In this document: piece after piece, positions 29,264 to 40,300 of the stretch
Position numbering within the stretch: position 1 is the stretch's first letter
Layout of the letters: each line of letters starts with the position of its first letter
Virus record (IMG/VR): IMGVR_UViG_3300005613_000021
Location: 1-64,000 of that record
DNA from: a virus
Length of the DNA stretch: 64,000 nt
Direction: 5' to 3' (one strand)
Notes under the pieces: model-generated
Told to the model about the DNA's origin: nothing
What the model saw: the letters and a program-made list of their open reading frames with translations, nothing else
Database searches by the model: none
Translations under genes and position numbers: made by a program

Positions 29264-30234
29264 GTTTTATAGGTATAGATAAATACAGTGCGAATAGCAT
29301 GACTGCCCAGTTAGAAAACAATATGGTTTCTTTCTTGGACAATGGTCTGTTAAAAATAGGCGCTTTTGGAAATGTCTCTTCATCTGTTTCCAATATTTAT
29401 GGCTCAGACATGAGCGAATTAAGGCCTGTAGAAAATGCTAGTTATGATAGTTATACTTTATGGCAGTCTCCTAGGAAAAACTGGGTTTATGAAAATATTT
29501 CTGGTGTGGATTATAGTCCCATAGCGGTTAGTGGAATTACAGCAAGCGGAGTCATTGGATCTCCTGTATTCTATCCTGGCCCAACTGGAAATAGCACATT
29601 AGGATATACTATAAATTACGAAGAAGGTTCTGTATTATTTGATAGAGAAGTTAGTCGAGCAGCTAAAGTAAATGTCTCATATAGTTATAAACTCTTTGAT
29701 GTAGAAGTAGCTAGTAAATCTCAATTATGGAAAACTTTACAAGAAAATTCTTTTGATCCTAATAATTTTAGCAGCAGAACTTACTATGCCACCGGAGATT
29801 ACAATATTCCTTCTGAACACCGAACACAATTACCTACTATTGTGGTAGAAACTGTAAATCGCAGCAAAAATGAACCTTGGAGATTAGGAGATTATAGTCT
29901 TGTTTCTGAGCAAAAAATGCTTTTGCATGTAATTGCAGAAAATAAAGCGGATAGAGATAAAATTAATGATATTATGAATAGACAAACTACTAGAACCATT
30001 AAACTCTACGACCTGAATAAACTAGTACAATCTGGCACCTATCCTTTAAATTTTGATGGAAGTGTTAATCCTAGCGGTTTAGAATACGACGAAATTTTAG
30101 ATAATAGTGATTATTTTTGGATGAATTGTAGATTTAAAAACATTACCGTATCTGATATGCAGTTTTATGGTATTGATCTATATGGTTCTACAATAGAAAT
30201 TACAAATGAATTAATTTTATATCAAAATTCATAA
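29260..30234 (+). CDS. Conserved tail/neck structural protein
   Basis: A 324-residue, beta-rich protein. It contains SPVFYPGPTGNSTLGYTINY and EEGSVLFDREV, then a segment with helix (AENKADRDKINDIMNRQTTR) before the C-terminal strands. Position directly before the tail tube gene suggests a tail terminator or stopper complex component. No family recognised with confidence. Confidence 0.5.
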   Translation: MSFIGIDKYSANSMTAQLENNMVSFLDNGLLKIGAFGNVSSSVSNIYGSDMSELRPVENASYDSYTLWQSPRKNWVYENISGVDYSPIAVSGITASGVIGSPVFYPGPTGNSTLGYTINYEEGSVLFDREVSRAAKVNVSYSYKLFDVEVASKSQLWKTLQENSFDPNNFSSRTYYATGDYNIPSEHRTQLPTIVVETVNRSKNEPWRLGDYSLVSEQKMLLHVIAENKADRDKINDIMNRQTTRTIKLYDLNKLVQSGTYPLNFDGSVNPSGLEYDEILDNSDYFWMNCRFKNITVSDMQFYGIDLYGSTIEITNELILYQNS

Positions 30235-30238
30235 TTTA

Positions 30239-30246
30239 GTGTAATA
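30239..30246 (+). promoter_or_regulatory. GTGTAATA late-promoter-like box
   Basis: GTGTAATATAC lies 46 bp before ATG 30285 of the putative tail tube gene, with no -35 hexamer. Confidence 0.5.
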
Positions 30247-30284
30247 TACAATAACGTTCACCCTTTTATAACGGAGAAAATACT

Positions 30285-31166
30285 ATGGCAGCAAATAGAG
30301 TTTATTTCGCTTCTCACGGTTTAGCTATTGACGGATCAACTGTTCAAGGTGCTCAAAGCGTAGGGATTAGCATGACATTTAACACCTTACAGGCTTTCCA
30401 GCTAGGTACTTTAAGTATTTACGACAATATCGTAACAGATGGAGAGGTTACTATTAGTGCTACTAAAAACTTAGATGGTAGTGCTCTTATGTTTGCTGGT
30501 GGTAATGTTGGTGATTATGGTACAACCACCTATGAGATTACAGTTGCCAGTCAAGATGATGAAGAAGGTCTTGATGGTACTGGAGCTACTAGTACTACTA
30601 TTACAGGCGCTTTTCTTTCTAGTCTCGGTTACAACTTTCCACTCGATGGCTGGTGTACCGAAGAAATTAGTTGGATTGCAGACAATAAACAGGTTGGAAC
30701 TAGCGGTATTTCTGCCCCATCCTCCACTACAGGTACTGCTGCTTTCCGACACCATGTAAGTTGGGATGGTGTTCACTCTGGTGATAATGTTACAAATATT
30801 AGCGTAAATACAGATTTTGCTCGTGAAGCACTATTCAAGTTAGGTCAGTTTAATCCTTATTATCGTTTTGCTAATTTTCCAATTGAAATTACTGTAGAAT
30901 TTACAGTTAACAATTACGAAATTGATCAAACATCACTTGATCTAACACAAGAAAGTTGTACTGGTACCAATTTTGGTAAAACAGATATTAGTGTTTATGT
31001 GTGTGATGCTAACGATAGTTCTGCTACTGCTAAGTATACAGTTACTGCTAGTGGTTGCGTATTAAGTTCAGTAAATCAAGAAGGTGGTGGTACTGATGGT
31101 GGTAATGCTACAACCACATACACCTATACTACCTACAACGATTTGTTTGTTACTACAGCTGCTTAA
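30285..31166 (+). CDS. Putative major tail tube protein
   Basis: A 293-residue, Thr/Gly/Ser-rich, all-beta protein (MAANRVYFASHGLAIDGSTV...). It has its own promoter-like box and a strong RBS (CGGAG), as expected for one of the most abundant virion proteins. The position, right after the neck genes and before the chaperone-like genes, fits the tail tube. A Cys-containing C-terminal domain (about 215-290) may decorate the tube. No sheath gene follows, so the tail is likely non-contractile. Confidence 0.62.
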   Translation: MAANRVYFASHGLAIDGSTVQGAQSVGISMTFNTLQAFQLGTLSIYDNIVTDGEVTISATKNLDGSALMFAGGNVGDYGTTTYEITVASQDDEEGLDGTGATSTTITGAFLSSLGYNFPLDGWCTEEISWIADNKQVGTSGISAPSSTTGTAAFRHHVSWDGVHSGDNVTNISVNTDFAREALFKLGQFNPYYRFANFPIEITVEFTVNNYEIDQTSLDLTQESCTGTNFGKTDISVYVCDANDSSATAKYTVTASGCVLSSVNQEGGGTDGGNATTTYTYTTYNDLFVTTAA

Positions 31167-31172
31167 TATCAA

Positions 31173-31967
31173 ATGAGCTTTGTCTATCAGTTTGATAATG
31201 TTGGAGTAAAAATTGATGGAGCAGTACAGAAACTAGTTCAAAAGGTGTCGGTGAAAGCCGACACCGGACTAGAATTTGTAACATTACCAGATAGTGGAAC
31301 ACAGGAAGTATATAGTAAAAACAAAAATATTACTATTGATATTGAATATTTACATGACGGCACTTTTATAGATCCTACCATACCTCCTCTTTCTGATAGC
31401 TTAGGTTTTATAAATATTACCAGAAGTAGTATTCAAGATATTAGGTTTTCTGGATGTGTCTTAGTAGGTACAGCTAGTAGAATAGATGCCAATTCTAATT
31501 CTTGGGGAAAAAAAACGTATACATATATGGCTTTGTCTTATGATCATATAGACTCAACATTTAGTAGTACTACACCTATAACAGGAAGCGCAGAAGCAAG
31601 CAGGGCATGTTACACAGATGTTCTTGAAGAACAACAAATATCATTTGAGTCTTCTTGTTCTATAGAAAGAGAACTTGTATATTCTCCAACAAAAAAAAGA
31701 CCTTCTCACATTATTATAAAATATCCTATCGTATCTACTTCTAGTGTTAGTTTTTATGAAACAGGAGTAGACCTAAAATCAACAGGAGCTTTGAATTGTG
31801 ATACAGGAACATTGTCAACAGATGGTGCGGCAGGTATACCTAACGCATATTTGGACAATATAAGTGTAGAAGGAGCAACAGTAGATGGAGACCCTAAAAT
31901 TATCACCTATAGTTACAAATCGACACAAATAACAGGAGAATTAACTAGGATTATCGAAGTAACATAA
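31173..31967 (+). CDS. Second tail tube-like structural protein
   Basis: A 264-residue, beta-rich protein (MSFVYQFDNVGVKIDGAVQK...) with several Cys in its second half. Its size and place directly after the presumed tube gene suggest a related or partner tail protein, such as a tube initiator or minor tube subunit. There is no visible RBS before ATG 31173, only 6 bp after the previous stop, so translation may rely on coupling. Confidence 0.5.
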   Translation: MSFVYQFDNVGVKIDGAVQKLVQKVSVKADTGLEFVTLPDSGTQEVYSKNKNITIDIEYLHDGTFIDPTIPPLSDSLGFINITRSSIQDIRFSGCVLVGTASRIDANSNSWGKKTYTYMALSYDHIDSTFSSTTPITGSAEASRACYTDVLEEQQISFESSCSIERELVYSPTKKRPSHIIIKYPIVSTSSVSFYETGVDLKSTGALNCDTGTLSTDGAAGIPNAYLDNISVEGATVDGDPKIITYSYKSTQITGELTRIIEVT

Positions 31968-31978
31968 AGGAATCAGTA

Positions 31979-33028
31979 GTGGAAAATTTCTTATACGATC
32001 TTAAATTTTATCGTATTATTAATGGATATTTTGAAATACAGATTAAAGATCAAAAATATAAAATAGTATATCCAGATAATAATAAAAAATACGAAGCAGA
32101 AAAACTATACGTATCTATACTGCAAGACTCTAGATTTGACACAGAATATCTGAATGATGTACAGCTACAAAAAATATTGCAGTACAATAATGTCTGGAAT
32201 TCTGATAAACAGGAAAAGATAAAAGAGATAGAACAAGCTATAGATAAGCTTAAAATTATTTTATATAAGGAATACTCTAAAAAAGATATAAGAGAAAGAA
32301 CCAAGGAAGAATTAGAAATCCTTAGAAAATATCAGAATGACTTATTATTAAAAAAACACAGCTTAGATTATCTAACTTTAAAATTTTTTGCCAATAATAT
32401 TAAAAATCAATATTTAATTTCTCAATGTGTTTTAACTCTTGATGATCAACCGGTTTTTGGTAATGATTATCAGAATATGGATCTTTCATTATTGAGACCC
32501 ATAGTGTCGGAAGTAGAAAAAAATCAAATTACAGCTTCTGATTTAAGGGCTATATGCACAGGAGACTTATGGAGAAGATATTTGTGTAGTAAAGATATTT
32601 TTGGTCCATCTATACATCTTAACGATGACCAAATAAACCTACTATCTCTGCAAAAAATGTATGATAATGTTAGAGGTCATCCAGACTGTCCAGAAGAAGA
32701 TGTCATTATGGATTCTGATGCTTTAGACGGATGGTTTTTAAATCAAAAAGATAAAGTTAAAGAAAGAAAGAAAAAAAACGAAGCTTTAAGCAAGGTTCGG
32801 GGTAAAGTAGGTAGTCATGATTTTATATACATTATGACTAATGGAGATAAGGAACAGATACAGGCTGTGGAAAGTATGAATGATTTGAGAGGAAAATCTC
32901 TTGTTAAATCAGTAAAAGAAACTGCTAAATCGGATAAAAAAACCAATTGGCGAGATGTTCCATACATTAAGCAAGAATTAAAATCTCAAGCATTCAAGAA
33001 TCAAAAACAAGGAGTACCTAACCAATGA
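31979..33028 (+). CDS. Tail assembly protein, chaperone region
   Basis: A 349-residue, Lys/Glu-rich, mostly helical protein. The GTG at 31979 follows AAAGGAA at 6 nt and is taken as the start. A central helical part (about 75-130, LDKLKIILYKEYSKKDIRER) leads to a compact segment with SLDYLTLKFFANNIKNQYLI and a basic C-terminus. Genes just before the tape measure usually encode tail assembly chaperones; this is the first of three such genes. No family recognised. Confidence 0.45.
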   Translation: MENFLYDLKFYRIINGYFEIQIKDQKYKIVYPDNNKKYEAEKLYVSILQDSRFDTEYLNDVQLQKILQYNNVWNSDKQEKIKEIEQAIDKLKIILYKEYSKKDIRERTKEELEILRKYQNDLLLKKHSLDYLTLKFFANNIKNQYLISQCVLTLDDQPVFGNDYQNMDLSLLRPIVSEVEKNQITASDLRAICTGDLWRRYLCSKDIFGPSIHLNDDQINLLSLQKMYDNVRGHPDCPEEDVIMDSDALDGWFLNQKDKVKERKKKNEALSKVRGKVGSHDFIYIMTNGDKEQIQAVESMNDLRGKSLVKSVKETAKSDKKTNWRDVPYIKQELKSQAFKNQKQGVPNQ

Positions 33029-33348
33029 AACAGGAAAGAGTTGTAGAATTAATAAAAGCTATAGAAAAAAGATTTCAAACAACAATGATAGGTTCTTTAG
33101 CCAGGATAGAAGATCATTTCGGTTTTATTTGGGGACATGATAAAGAAATGATATCTATAGAACAATCAGACAATAGAAATGTATGGCAAGATTTAAGAGA
33201 AGATATTTTAGATCACTGTAACTATCAAATGCGATCAACATTGACAGATTTAAGAAAATTTCTACAAGAAGAAAATAAAGATCAAGTTAAACTGACCAAA
33301 TCTTGTAAAATTGACACACAGTTAAGCAATAGTAACCAAGGAGAATAA
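33025..33348 (+). CDS. Small helical protein of the tail chaperone region
   Basis: A 107-residue, charged, helical protein (MKQERVVELIKAIEKRFQTT...). Start overlaps the previous stop as ATGA. Located between two tail assembly genes, so a helper role in tape measure assembly is likely but unproven. Ends 2 bp before the next ATG, within its RBS (CAAGGAG). Confidence 0.5.
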   Translation: MKQERVVELIKAIEKRFQTTMIGSLARIEDHFGFIWGHDKEMISIEQSDNRNVWQDLREDILDHCNYQMRSTLTDLRKFLQEENKDQVKLTKSCKIDTQLSNSNQGE

Positions 33349-33350
33349 TA

Positions 33351-34214
33351 ATGAGTGAAGATTCTTTTGTAATGGAAATTAATGACAAGAAGGTTGAATT
33401 TTTAGTAAAGTCACCATCTTTTAAAGACCAAAGAGAGGCACAGAAAGTTTATAATCAAGCATTCTCAGACGCCGTAAAATCTGGATGTATTGTTCGAGGA
33501 AGACTTGAAGATCTCTTAAAAGAGCAAGGTTTGTGGGACGATAAGAAGGAAATGAGACTTAATACTATTCAGCATGAATTATTAGGCCATGAACAAACTT
33601 TGTCTAAAGGCGGTATCAGCTTACAAAGAGCAAGAGGAATTGCTCTAGAAATGAGAAAATTACGAGATGATTTAAGAGAGCTAATTAGTTCTAGAACTAA
33701 TTTAGATAATAATACTGCAGAAGGACAAGCTGATAATGCTAGATTTAATTACTTAGTATCTGTGTGTTTGGTGTATTCAGAGAATAAGAAACCTTATTTT
33801 GTTAGTTATGAAGAATACTTAAATAAATCAGCAGATCCTGTTGCTATTAAAGCAGCACAAATTTTGGCATCTAGATTATATGGACTAGATGATAGTTATG
33901 AGAAAAATTTACCAGAAAATAAATTTCTTACAGAATATAAATTTGTTGATGAAAATTTAAGATTTATTAATAAGCAGGGTAGACTAACAGATTCGGAAGG
34001 TAGGCTTGTTGATGAAAATGGTAGATATATCAACGAAGATGGTGAATTTGTTGATAAAGACGGCAAAAGGGTAGATAGGTCTGGAGAATATGTCGTTGAA
34101 TTTAAACCATTCTTGGATGAGGATGGAAAACCTGTAAAGCTGGAAACAAAGAAAGTTGAAAATGAACAATCTGAAAAACCTAAAAAACAGGAGATACAAG
34201 ATACAGCAGAATAG
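33351..34214 (+). CDS. Tail assembly chaperone-like protein with 7-residue repeats
   Basis: A 287-residue protein. Residues 1-200 read as a tail assembly chaperone-type domain (FLVKSPSFKDQREAQKVYNQ, FNYLVSVCLVYSENKKPYF). Residues about 203-245 are a tandem repeat of seven residues, [RK]-x-V-D-x-x-G (RLTDSEG, RLVDENG, RYINEDG, EFVDKDG, KRVDRSG). The tail end is charged. It lies directly before the tape measure, the usual place of the chaperone pair; no frameshift site was found by eye. Confidence 0.6.
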   Translation: MSEDSFVMEINDKKVEFLVKSPSFKDQREAQKVYNQAFSDAVKSGCIVRGRLEDLLKEQGLWDDKKEMRLNTIQHELLGHEQTLSKGGISLQRARGIALEMRKLRDDLRELISSRTNLDNNTAEGQADNARFNYLVSVCLVYSENKKPYFVSYEEYLNKSADPVAIKAAQILASRLYGLDDSYEKNLPENKFLTEYKFVDENLRFINKQGRLTDSEGRLVDENGRYINEDGEFVDKDGKRVDRSGEYVVEFKPFLDEDGKPVKLETKKVENEQSEKPKKQEIQDTAE

Positions 34215-34246
34215 TATTGGTTTTGGAACCATGGTATTTTCGAAAA

Positions 34247-34285
34247 GAGACACTATATTCTTTACAGGGTATAGTGTCTTTTCTT
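34247..34285 (+). terminator. Intrinsic terminator before the tape measure gene
   Basis: GACACTATA (34249-34257) and TATAGTGTC (34270-34278) form a 9-bp stem with a 12-nt loop, followed by TTTTCTT. Part of the transcripts may pass it to reach the tape measure gene, since no promoter box is clear in the 89-bp gap. Confidence 0.8.
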
Positions 34286-34303
34286 ATTAGGAGATAAAAC
34301 AAT

Positions 34304-37300
34304 ATGGCACAAGGCTATAATCTAACAGTACAATTGAATATTCAAGGTCCTAAAAACCTAAATAGCGTTGTTAATAACATTAACCAGAAACTACAAAATA
34401 TACAAGCTACTGTTAATGTTAAAACTTCCCCTCAAACAACGCAAGCCTTGAAAAACATAGCCAATGCTTCTAAAGGAGTTAAAAATAATGCCGATGATGC
34501 TGCTAATAGTATGGAAAAATTTGGCAAATCTGCTGGCCTCGCGATTAGGCGTTTTGGTGCCTTTACTGCTGCTACCGCTGGCTTCTATGCGGTTACTAGG
34601 GCTACGACACAATCGCTAGAAAAATTTATTGAGTATGATAGACAACTTACTAGAATTGCTCAGGTGACTGGAACAGCTAAAGAAAGCTTAGGCAATCTCT
34701 CTAATACTATTACTCAGCTTTCTACTAGTTTAGGTGCTAGTAGTTCTGAATTGGCTAGGGTTTCGGTAATTCTTTCACAAGCTGGACTTTCAGCTGAACA
34801 AACAAGACAGGCTTTGGAGGCGTTAGCTTTAACTACTTTGGCCCCAACTTTTAGCGATATTAATCAAACTGTCGAAGGTAGTATCGCTTTGATGAAACAG
34901 TTTGATATTAGCACCAAACAATTAGAAGCTTCTTTAGGCAGTATCAATGCTGTCGCTGGTCAGTTTGCTGTAGAAGCTGGTGATATTATTACAGCTATTC
35001 AGAGAACTGGTGGTGTATTTGCTGCTGCTAGTAATGGTGTGAGTCAGGGAGTAGATGCTCTTAACGAGTTTATTGCTGTTTTTACTAGCGTCAGAGCTAC
35101 TACTCGTGAAAGTGCTGAAACAATTGCTACTGGCTTAAGAACTATTTTTACCCGTATTCAAAGAGAAGATACTCTTGATGCTCTTAAGGCTTTTGGAATA
35201 GAACTGACTGATCTAGAAGGAAAATTTGTTGGGCCATTTCAAGCTATACAAAGATTATCAGAAGGGTTAAGAAGTTTAGATCCTAGAGATGTAAAGTTTA
35301 GTGGTCTAGTAGAAGAACTTGGTGGTTTCAGACAAGTTGGCAAAGTCATTCCTCTTATTCAACAATTTACCACAGCTCAACAAGCCCTTAATGCTGCACA
35401 ACAAGGGTCTGGATCTCTGGCTCAAGACGCCGCCATAGGTCAACAGTCTTTAGGTGTTCAAATATCTAAAGTACAACAAGAATTTGATGCTCTTATCAGG
35501 AGTATTGGTCAAACAGCAGAGTTTAGACAATTTATTCAACTTAGTCTTGATCTGGCTAGTGCATTAATACAAATAACAGATGCTGTTAAACCATTAATTC
35601 CAGCTCTTACTGCTTTAGGTGCGGTTGGACTTGCTAGAGGTATTCCTTCTATTGCTAGAGGATTCAAGAAGAGTATTGGAGCTACTGGATATAACAATGG
35701 AGGTGTTGTTACTGGTAGCTCTTTAAATTTTGCTGGTTCCTACAATAGTGGCGGTTTAATTGGAGGAAAGCCAGGAATTGATAAAAATATTATTCGTGCT
35801 TCTAAGGGTGAATACGTTATTCAAAAACCTGCAGTTGATGCTTTAGGAACGTCTTTTCTTGATAATTTACAAAAAAACAAACAAGTACCAGGGTATGTAA
35901 CAGGAGGCTTAGTAGACTATCCCTCATCAAGAAGATTTGTAAGAAGTAGTAACTTTACCTATGAGAAACCTCCAGGAGTTAGCATAACAGAATCCTTGCA
36001 AAACGAAACCCCATTAGCTTTTCAAAGATTTGATGCTGTTGATGTTGATATTAAAAATCAGGGATTTAATGGCAAGGCACTAGCTGAAAAAGTATCTAAC
36101 AAAAATTCTGGTAAAACATATTTGAGAGCATTAGAGAGTGGGGACTATAGAACCAGAGGTATTGCTTTTGAAAATGTATTATACGACACTAAACAAGTTT
36201 CTTATAAGCCAGAAGGACGTAATGCCACCTCAAGAATAGACAATATGAGAGGTTCAAATTTTGTAGAAATTAAAAGCGTACAAGAAAGAGTTCCTAATGA
36301 GGCAATATTAGATAAAACTATTGGTGCTATTTTTGCTTCTAGAGGTGGTATAGATGAAATGGTAATGCAAAGAGCTTCTAGGTCTGCAGTTACTAGTAAG
36401 AAAGATATTTTAGATGTTGGACAGGTTTCTGTGTTCTATGACACAACATCATTAAGAGACATTCAAAAAACAAAAAAAAACAAAGAGTTGACCTCATCTT
36501 TAAAATCTACAGCTGTTTCTAAAATTGGTAATATTAAATCTAGAAAATTGCCAAGAGCGTATACCGGAGGTAACCAAAAAGAAGGAGACATTAGAGTTAC
36601 CAGAGGTGAATATGTAATCAACAAACAGGCTGCAGAACAAATAGGAATAAATAGATTAAACGAACTTAACAACGCTCATAGAAACAATATGGCTGAAGAC
36701 CTACCTAAATTTCATACTGGTGGAGCAATTGGTTCTATTCCTGGATATAATACAGGTACTACAGTTGATAATGTTAGTCGGGATAGAGGTATCGGCAGTA
36801 CTATCGGCCTAGTGTTTGCGTTACAAGGTGCTGCTAGTCTATTCTCCACAAGTATAGAAGAGGCAGCTTCTCAAGGGGCCGCAGAAATGGGGGCTGGTAT
36901 ACAGGGTGCTGTTTCTGGTATTAATCTTGGTATTGTTGGTGGAGAAATTGCAGGCTTTATTCCAGGCTTGTCCAAATTTTCTGGAGGGATAGGATTAGCT
37001 ACCGCTGCTGTTGCTGGAACAGCTTCGGCATTTATACAATCTAAAAATGCTGCTATTGATTTTGCAAATAAATTATCTAAACAGAGAATAGAAGATGCAA
37101 CACAGAAAGTATCTTCTGCTCTTGACAAGCTAAGTAAAGAAGCAAATAATTTTAATGCTTTTAGACAAGCTGTTTCTGGAATAAGACAGTCCACTCAAGA
37201 AATTAGTTCTGTAAGAAGTAGACAAATTGAAAGTAATAGATTGGGTTTTGCTAATATCCCAGAATACTTATTGGGAACTACAGCCACAGGAGAAAGAACT

Positions 37301-40300
37301 CAAGAACAAATAGCTGTCGGAACATCCCAAGAGACGCTCTCTGCACAAAGATCATTAGTATTAGAAATGAGAGGATTTAATGCTTATTTAAGCACTTTGG
37401 GAGGATATTTAGGAGATAATCAACAAGCACAAGAAAATCTCGCTAATGCAATTAGAGGCATTAATGAAGTAAGAGCACAAGAAAGTGCTAGAGAGTTTGC
37501 GGGAGTGGCAGATTCAATTACTCAACTTGTAGAACAAAGACTAAAAGCAGGTATTGGTATTGATCAGATAATAGACAGTCAACAATTTAAATCTTTCAGC
37601 GAGGCTTTGGCAAGAGCAAATCCGCAAGTCGAAAAATTTATTTTAAATACACAAGCAAATACATCATTATCAGCAGAAGAAAAAAAACAAAGAATAGATA
37701 GAGTAGTAGCTCAAAGAGCAGAAATAGAAATTATACAAAGAACTGCAGCTTTTAGACAACAAATAGAGATAGATAATGCCGAAAAAATTGGTAGAAATTT
37801 AGAAACTATTTTGAGTAGAGTGTTCAATAGTTTTGAACAAATATTTAATCGTACTGCTTTAGATATAGGAAGATCTTTTGATATAATAAATACAGACATT
37901 GCTGCGTTGTCTGGTAACGCCTCTATAGGTCTTGGACAAGATAGAGGCTCTAATATTCTTTCTAATCCTTCAGCATATAGTAAACGAGAATTCAATTTGG
38001 TTGTCAGCGGACTTAAGCCCATACTGGGAGACCAGGCAGAAACAATAGCTGGCTTGGCTAGGGGTTCTGTTTCATTAGAAGCAGGAATAATATCTGCAAT
38101 AAATAGAGTTGTAAAAGAAAATCCACAAGCTACTGATACTGCTGTTGCAAGATTGGTAGGTCAAGAAATATCAAATCTGGTTACTGAATTAAATCTACCT
38201 CCAGATGTAGCAAGGACTTTATCAGATCAAATTAGCGCAGGTCTACAGAAATTAAGAAGTAAGGGTAAAGACCAAATAGGATTAGATTCCCAAGATGTCA
38301 GAGAAAGCGTATCTGGTTTCGCCAGCACAATAGACGCACTAAAGGGATCACTGAACACACTATTATCTGCACAAAAAATATATCAGTCAGGATTAGAACA
38401 ATATACCAAGGTATTAAATAATATTACAGGAATTTTAGCACAAAGAAATCAGTATGTTTCAAAGAGTTTGGAAATTCTTGCTCAGGGAGCCATTAATCTG
38501 GACGAAGCTTTTGGTAGGATATATAGTGCTAGAGATATTAGCATACAACAAGAGAAAAGCATAGAAAGACAAACATTTGGTCTGTCAGATCCTGATGAAA
38601 TTTTTAACAAAATTATAGATTTAAATTCTAGAAGACAATTATTACAAACTAATTTACAGTCAGCACAAGATCAGGGGCCAGCTAGTTTTGCTCAGTTTAG
38701 AGACCTTAGTGTTGAGTTAGTTAACACCAATGTCGAATTAAATAATATGCAGCAGGCTTTACAAACTCTTGCTGACAGTTCTAATGTAGCTCAAGCAGCA
38801 CTTTCTGAAATATCTAGAGTTCAACAACAAAGACAGCAGCAAGCTGGATTTTTGGAAAGTTTGGTTTCTTCTACTCCAGAACAGATAACAGCTCTTAATC
38901 AGGCATATGCTGACTTACAAAGACTTCTTTCTGGCCAAAGTAATACTATTTATACAAGCATAGAAGCTCAAAGAACATACGCCCAAACATTGAGACAAAC
39001 AAGAAGTACATTCCAAGCCCAAGAAGCTGCACAGGGAGTATTAGCACAAGAAAGAGGCAACGTAACGTCTTTAGTTAAAGAATTAGCTCCATTTCTTGGT
39101 TCTTCACAAGAAGCGAATAATTTAAGGGCAGAAGTTTTAGCAAGGCAAGTCAATCAATTGGGAATGTTAACTCCACAATTTTCTAGAATAATTGAGTCTA
39201 TTAGAAATCCTGAAGGAGATCCACAGCTACAAGAAGCTATTAGAGTTTATAGAGAGGCCGTTACTGAGCAGTCTAGGGCAAATCAATTACTTGGGCAGAT
39301 TCAAGCTATTAATGCTAGGATGGCTGAGCAAAATAGCGCACAAGCAGTGGTAAATGGTCTTGCTAAAACAGTTCTTACTGTGAACGTTAATAATGCTGGA
39401 GACATAGCAGCGGCCATTCAACCTGCTGTATTACCTCAACCAATAGTTCCTCAAGGAAGAGCTAGTGGCGGTGTTATATACGCAGCTGCTGGACAACAAG
39501 TAGAAATGAAGTCCAGAGGGACAGATACAGTACCGGCGATGTTAACACCTGGAGAATTTGTTGTTAATAGACAGGCAACAGCAAAGAACAGAGGATTATT
39601 AGAAAGTATTAATAGCGGCAAAACACAATACTATCAATATGGAGGTTTTGTAAGCAATCTGTTTGATGCAAATCAACCCAGAGGAAAAACAGAAAAAGTT
39701 CCTGCCCTAGAACAATGGCAACAATTAGCTCAGGGAGTCAGAACCGCACCTAAACTTTTTACTGCTAGTAGTTTTGTTAATTTTGACAGAGCCCAAAACA
39801 TTACAGTTGAAGACACTCTTCCTCAAACACAGGGCAATTCAACCTTAAATGATATACAAGACTTAAAAACTTTTATATATAAACAATTTAAAAATGATTC
39901 AAATATTCTTCCAGGACGCGTTTCTGATATAGTGGTAGAAAAAGCAGGAAAATTTGATGCTAACTTACCTAGTACTGTCGCTGATTTTGGTACAGCTAGC
40001 AAAATTGCAAAAGCAGCCATAGAAATAAATCCAAATATAAAAAGCATAAAGGATTTTCCTGACTTTGGTTTCGGCATAGAAAGAAAAGTAGACACAGCTT
40101 CTCCTTTAGTTAGGCAAATATCTCAAAAAACAAATATTCCTATACAAAATATTCTTGATTATATTGGGACCAGAAGTACAAGATATCCATATCTTGATAG
40201 CTTGATGCTTGGGGCCAGTCCAGAAGATTATATCAATATATATCCACAATCTAAAGGAGCCGCATCAGCAACAGAAGTGAGTGCTATTAGGAGGGGTTTG

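Noticed and set aside
30285-34214. Tail sheath gene (contractile tail)
   Set aside because: No protein of suitable size and sequence lies between the connector genes and the tape measure, so a long non-contractile tail is favoured.
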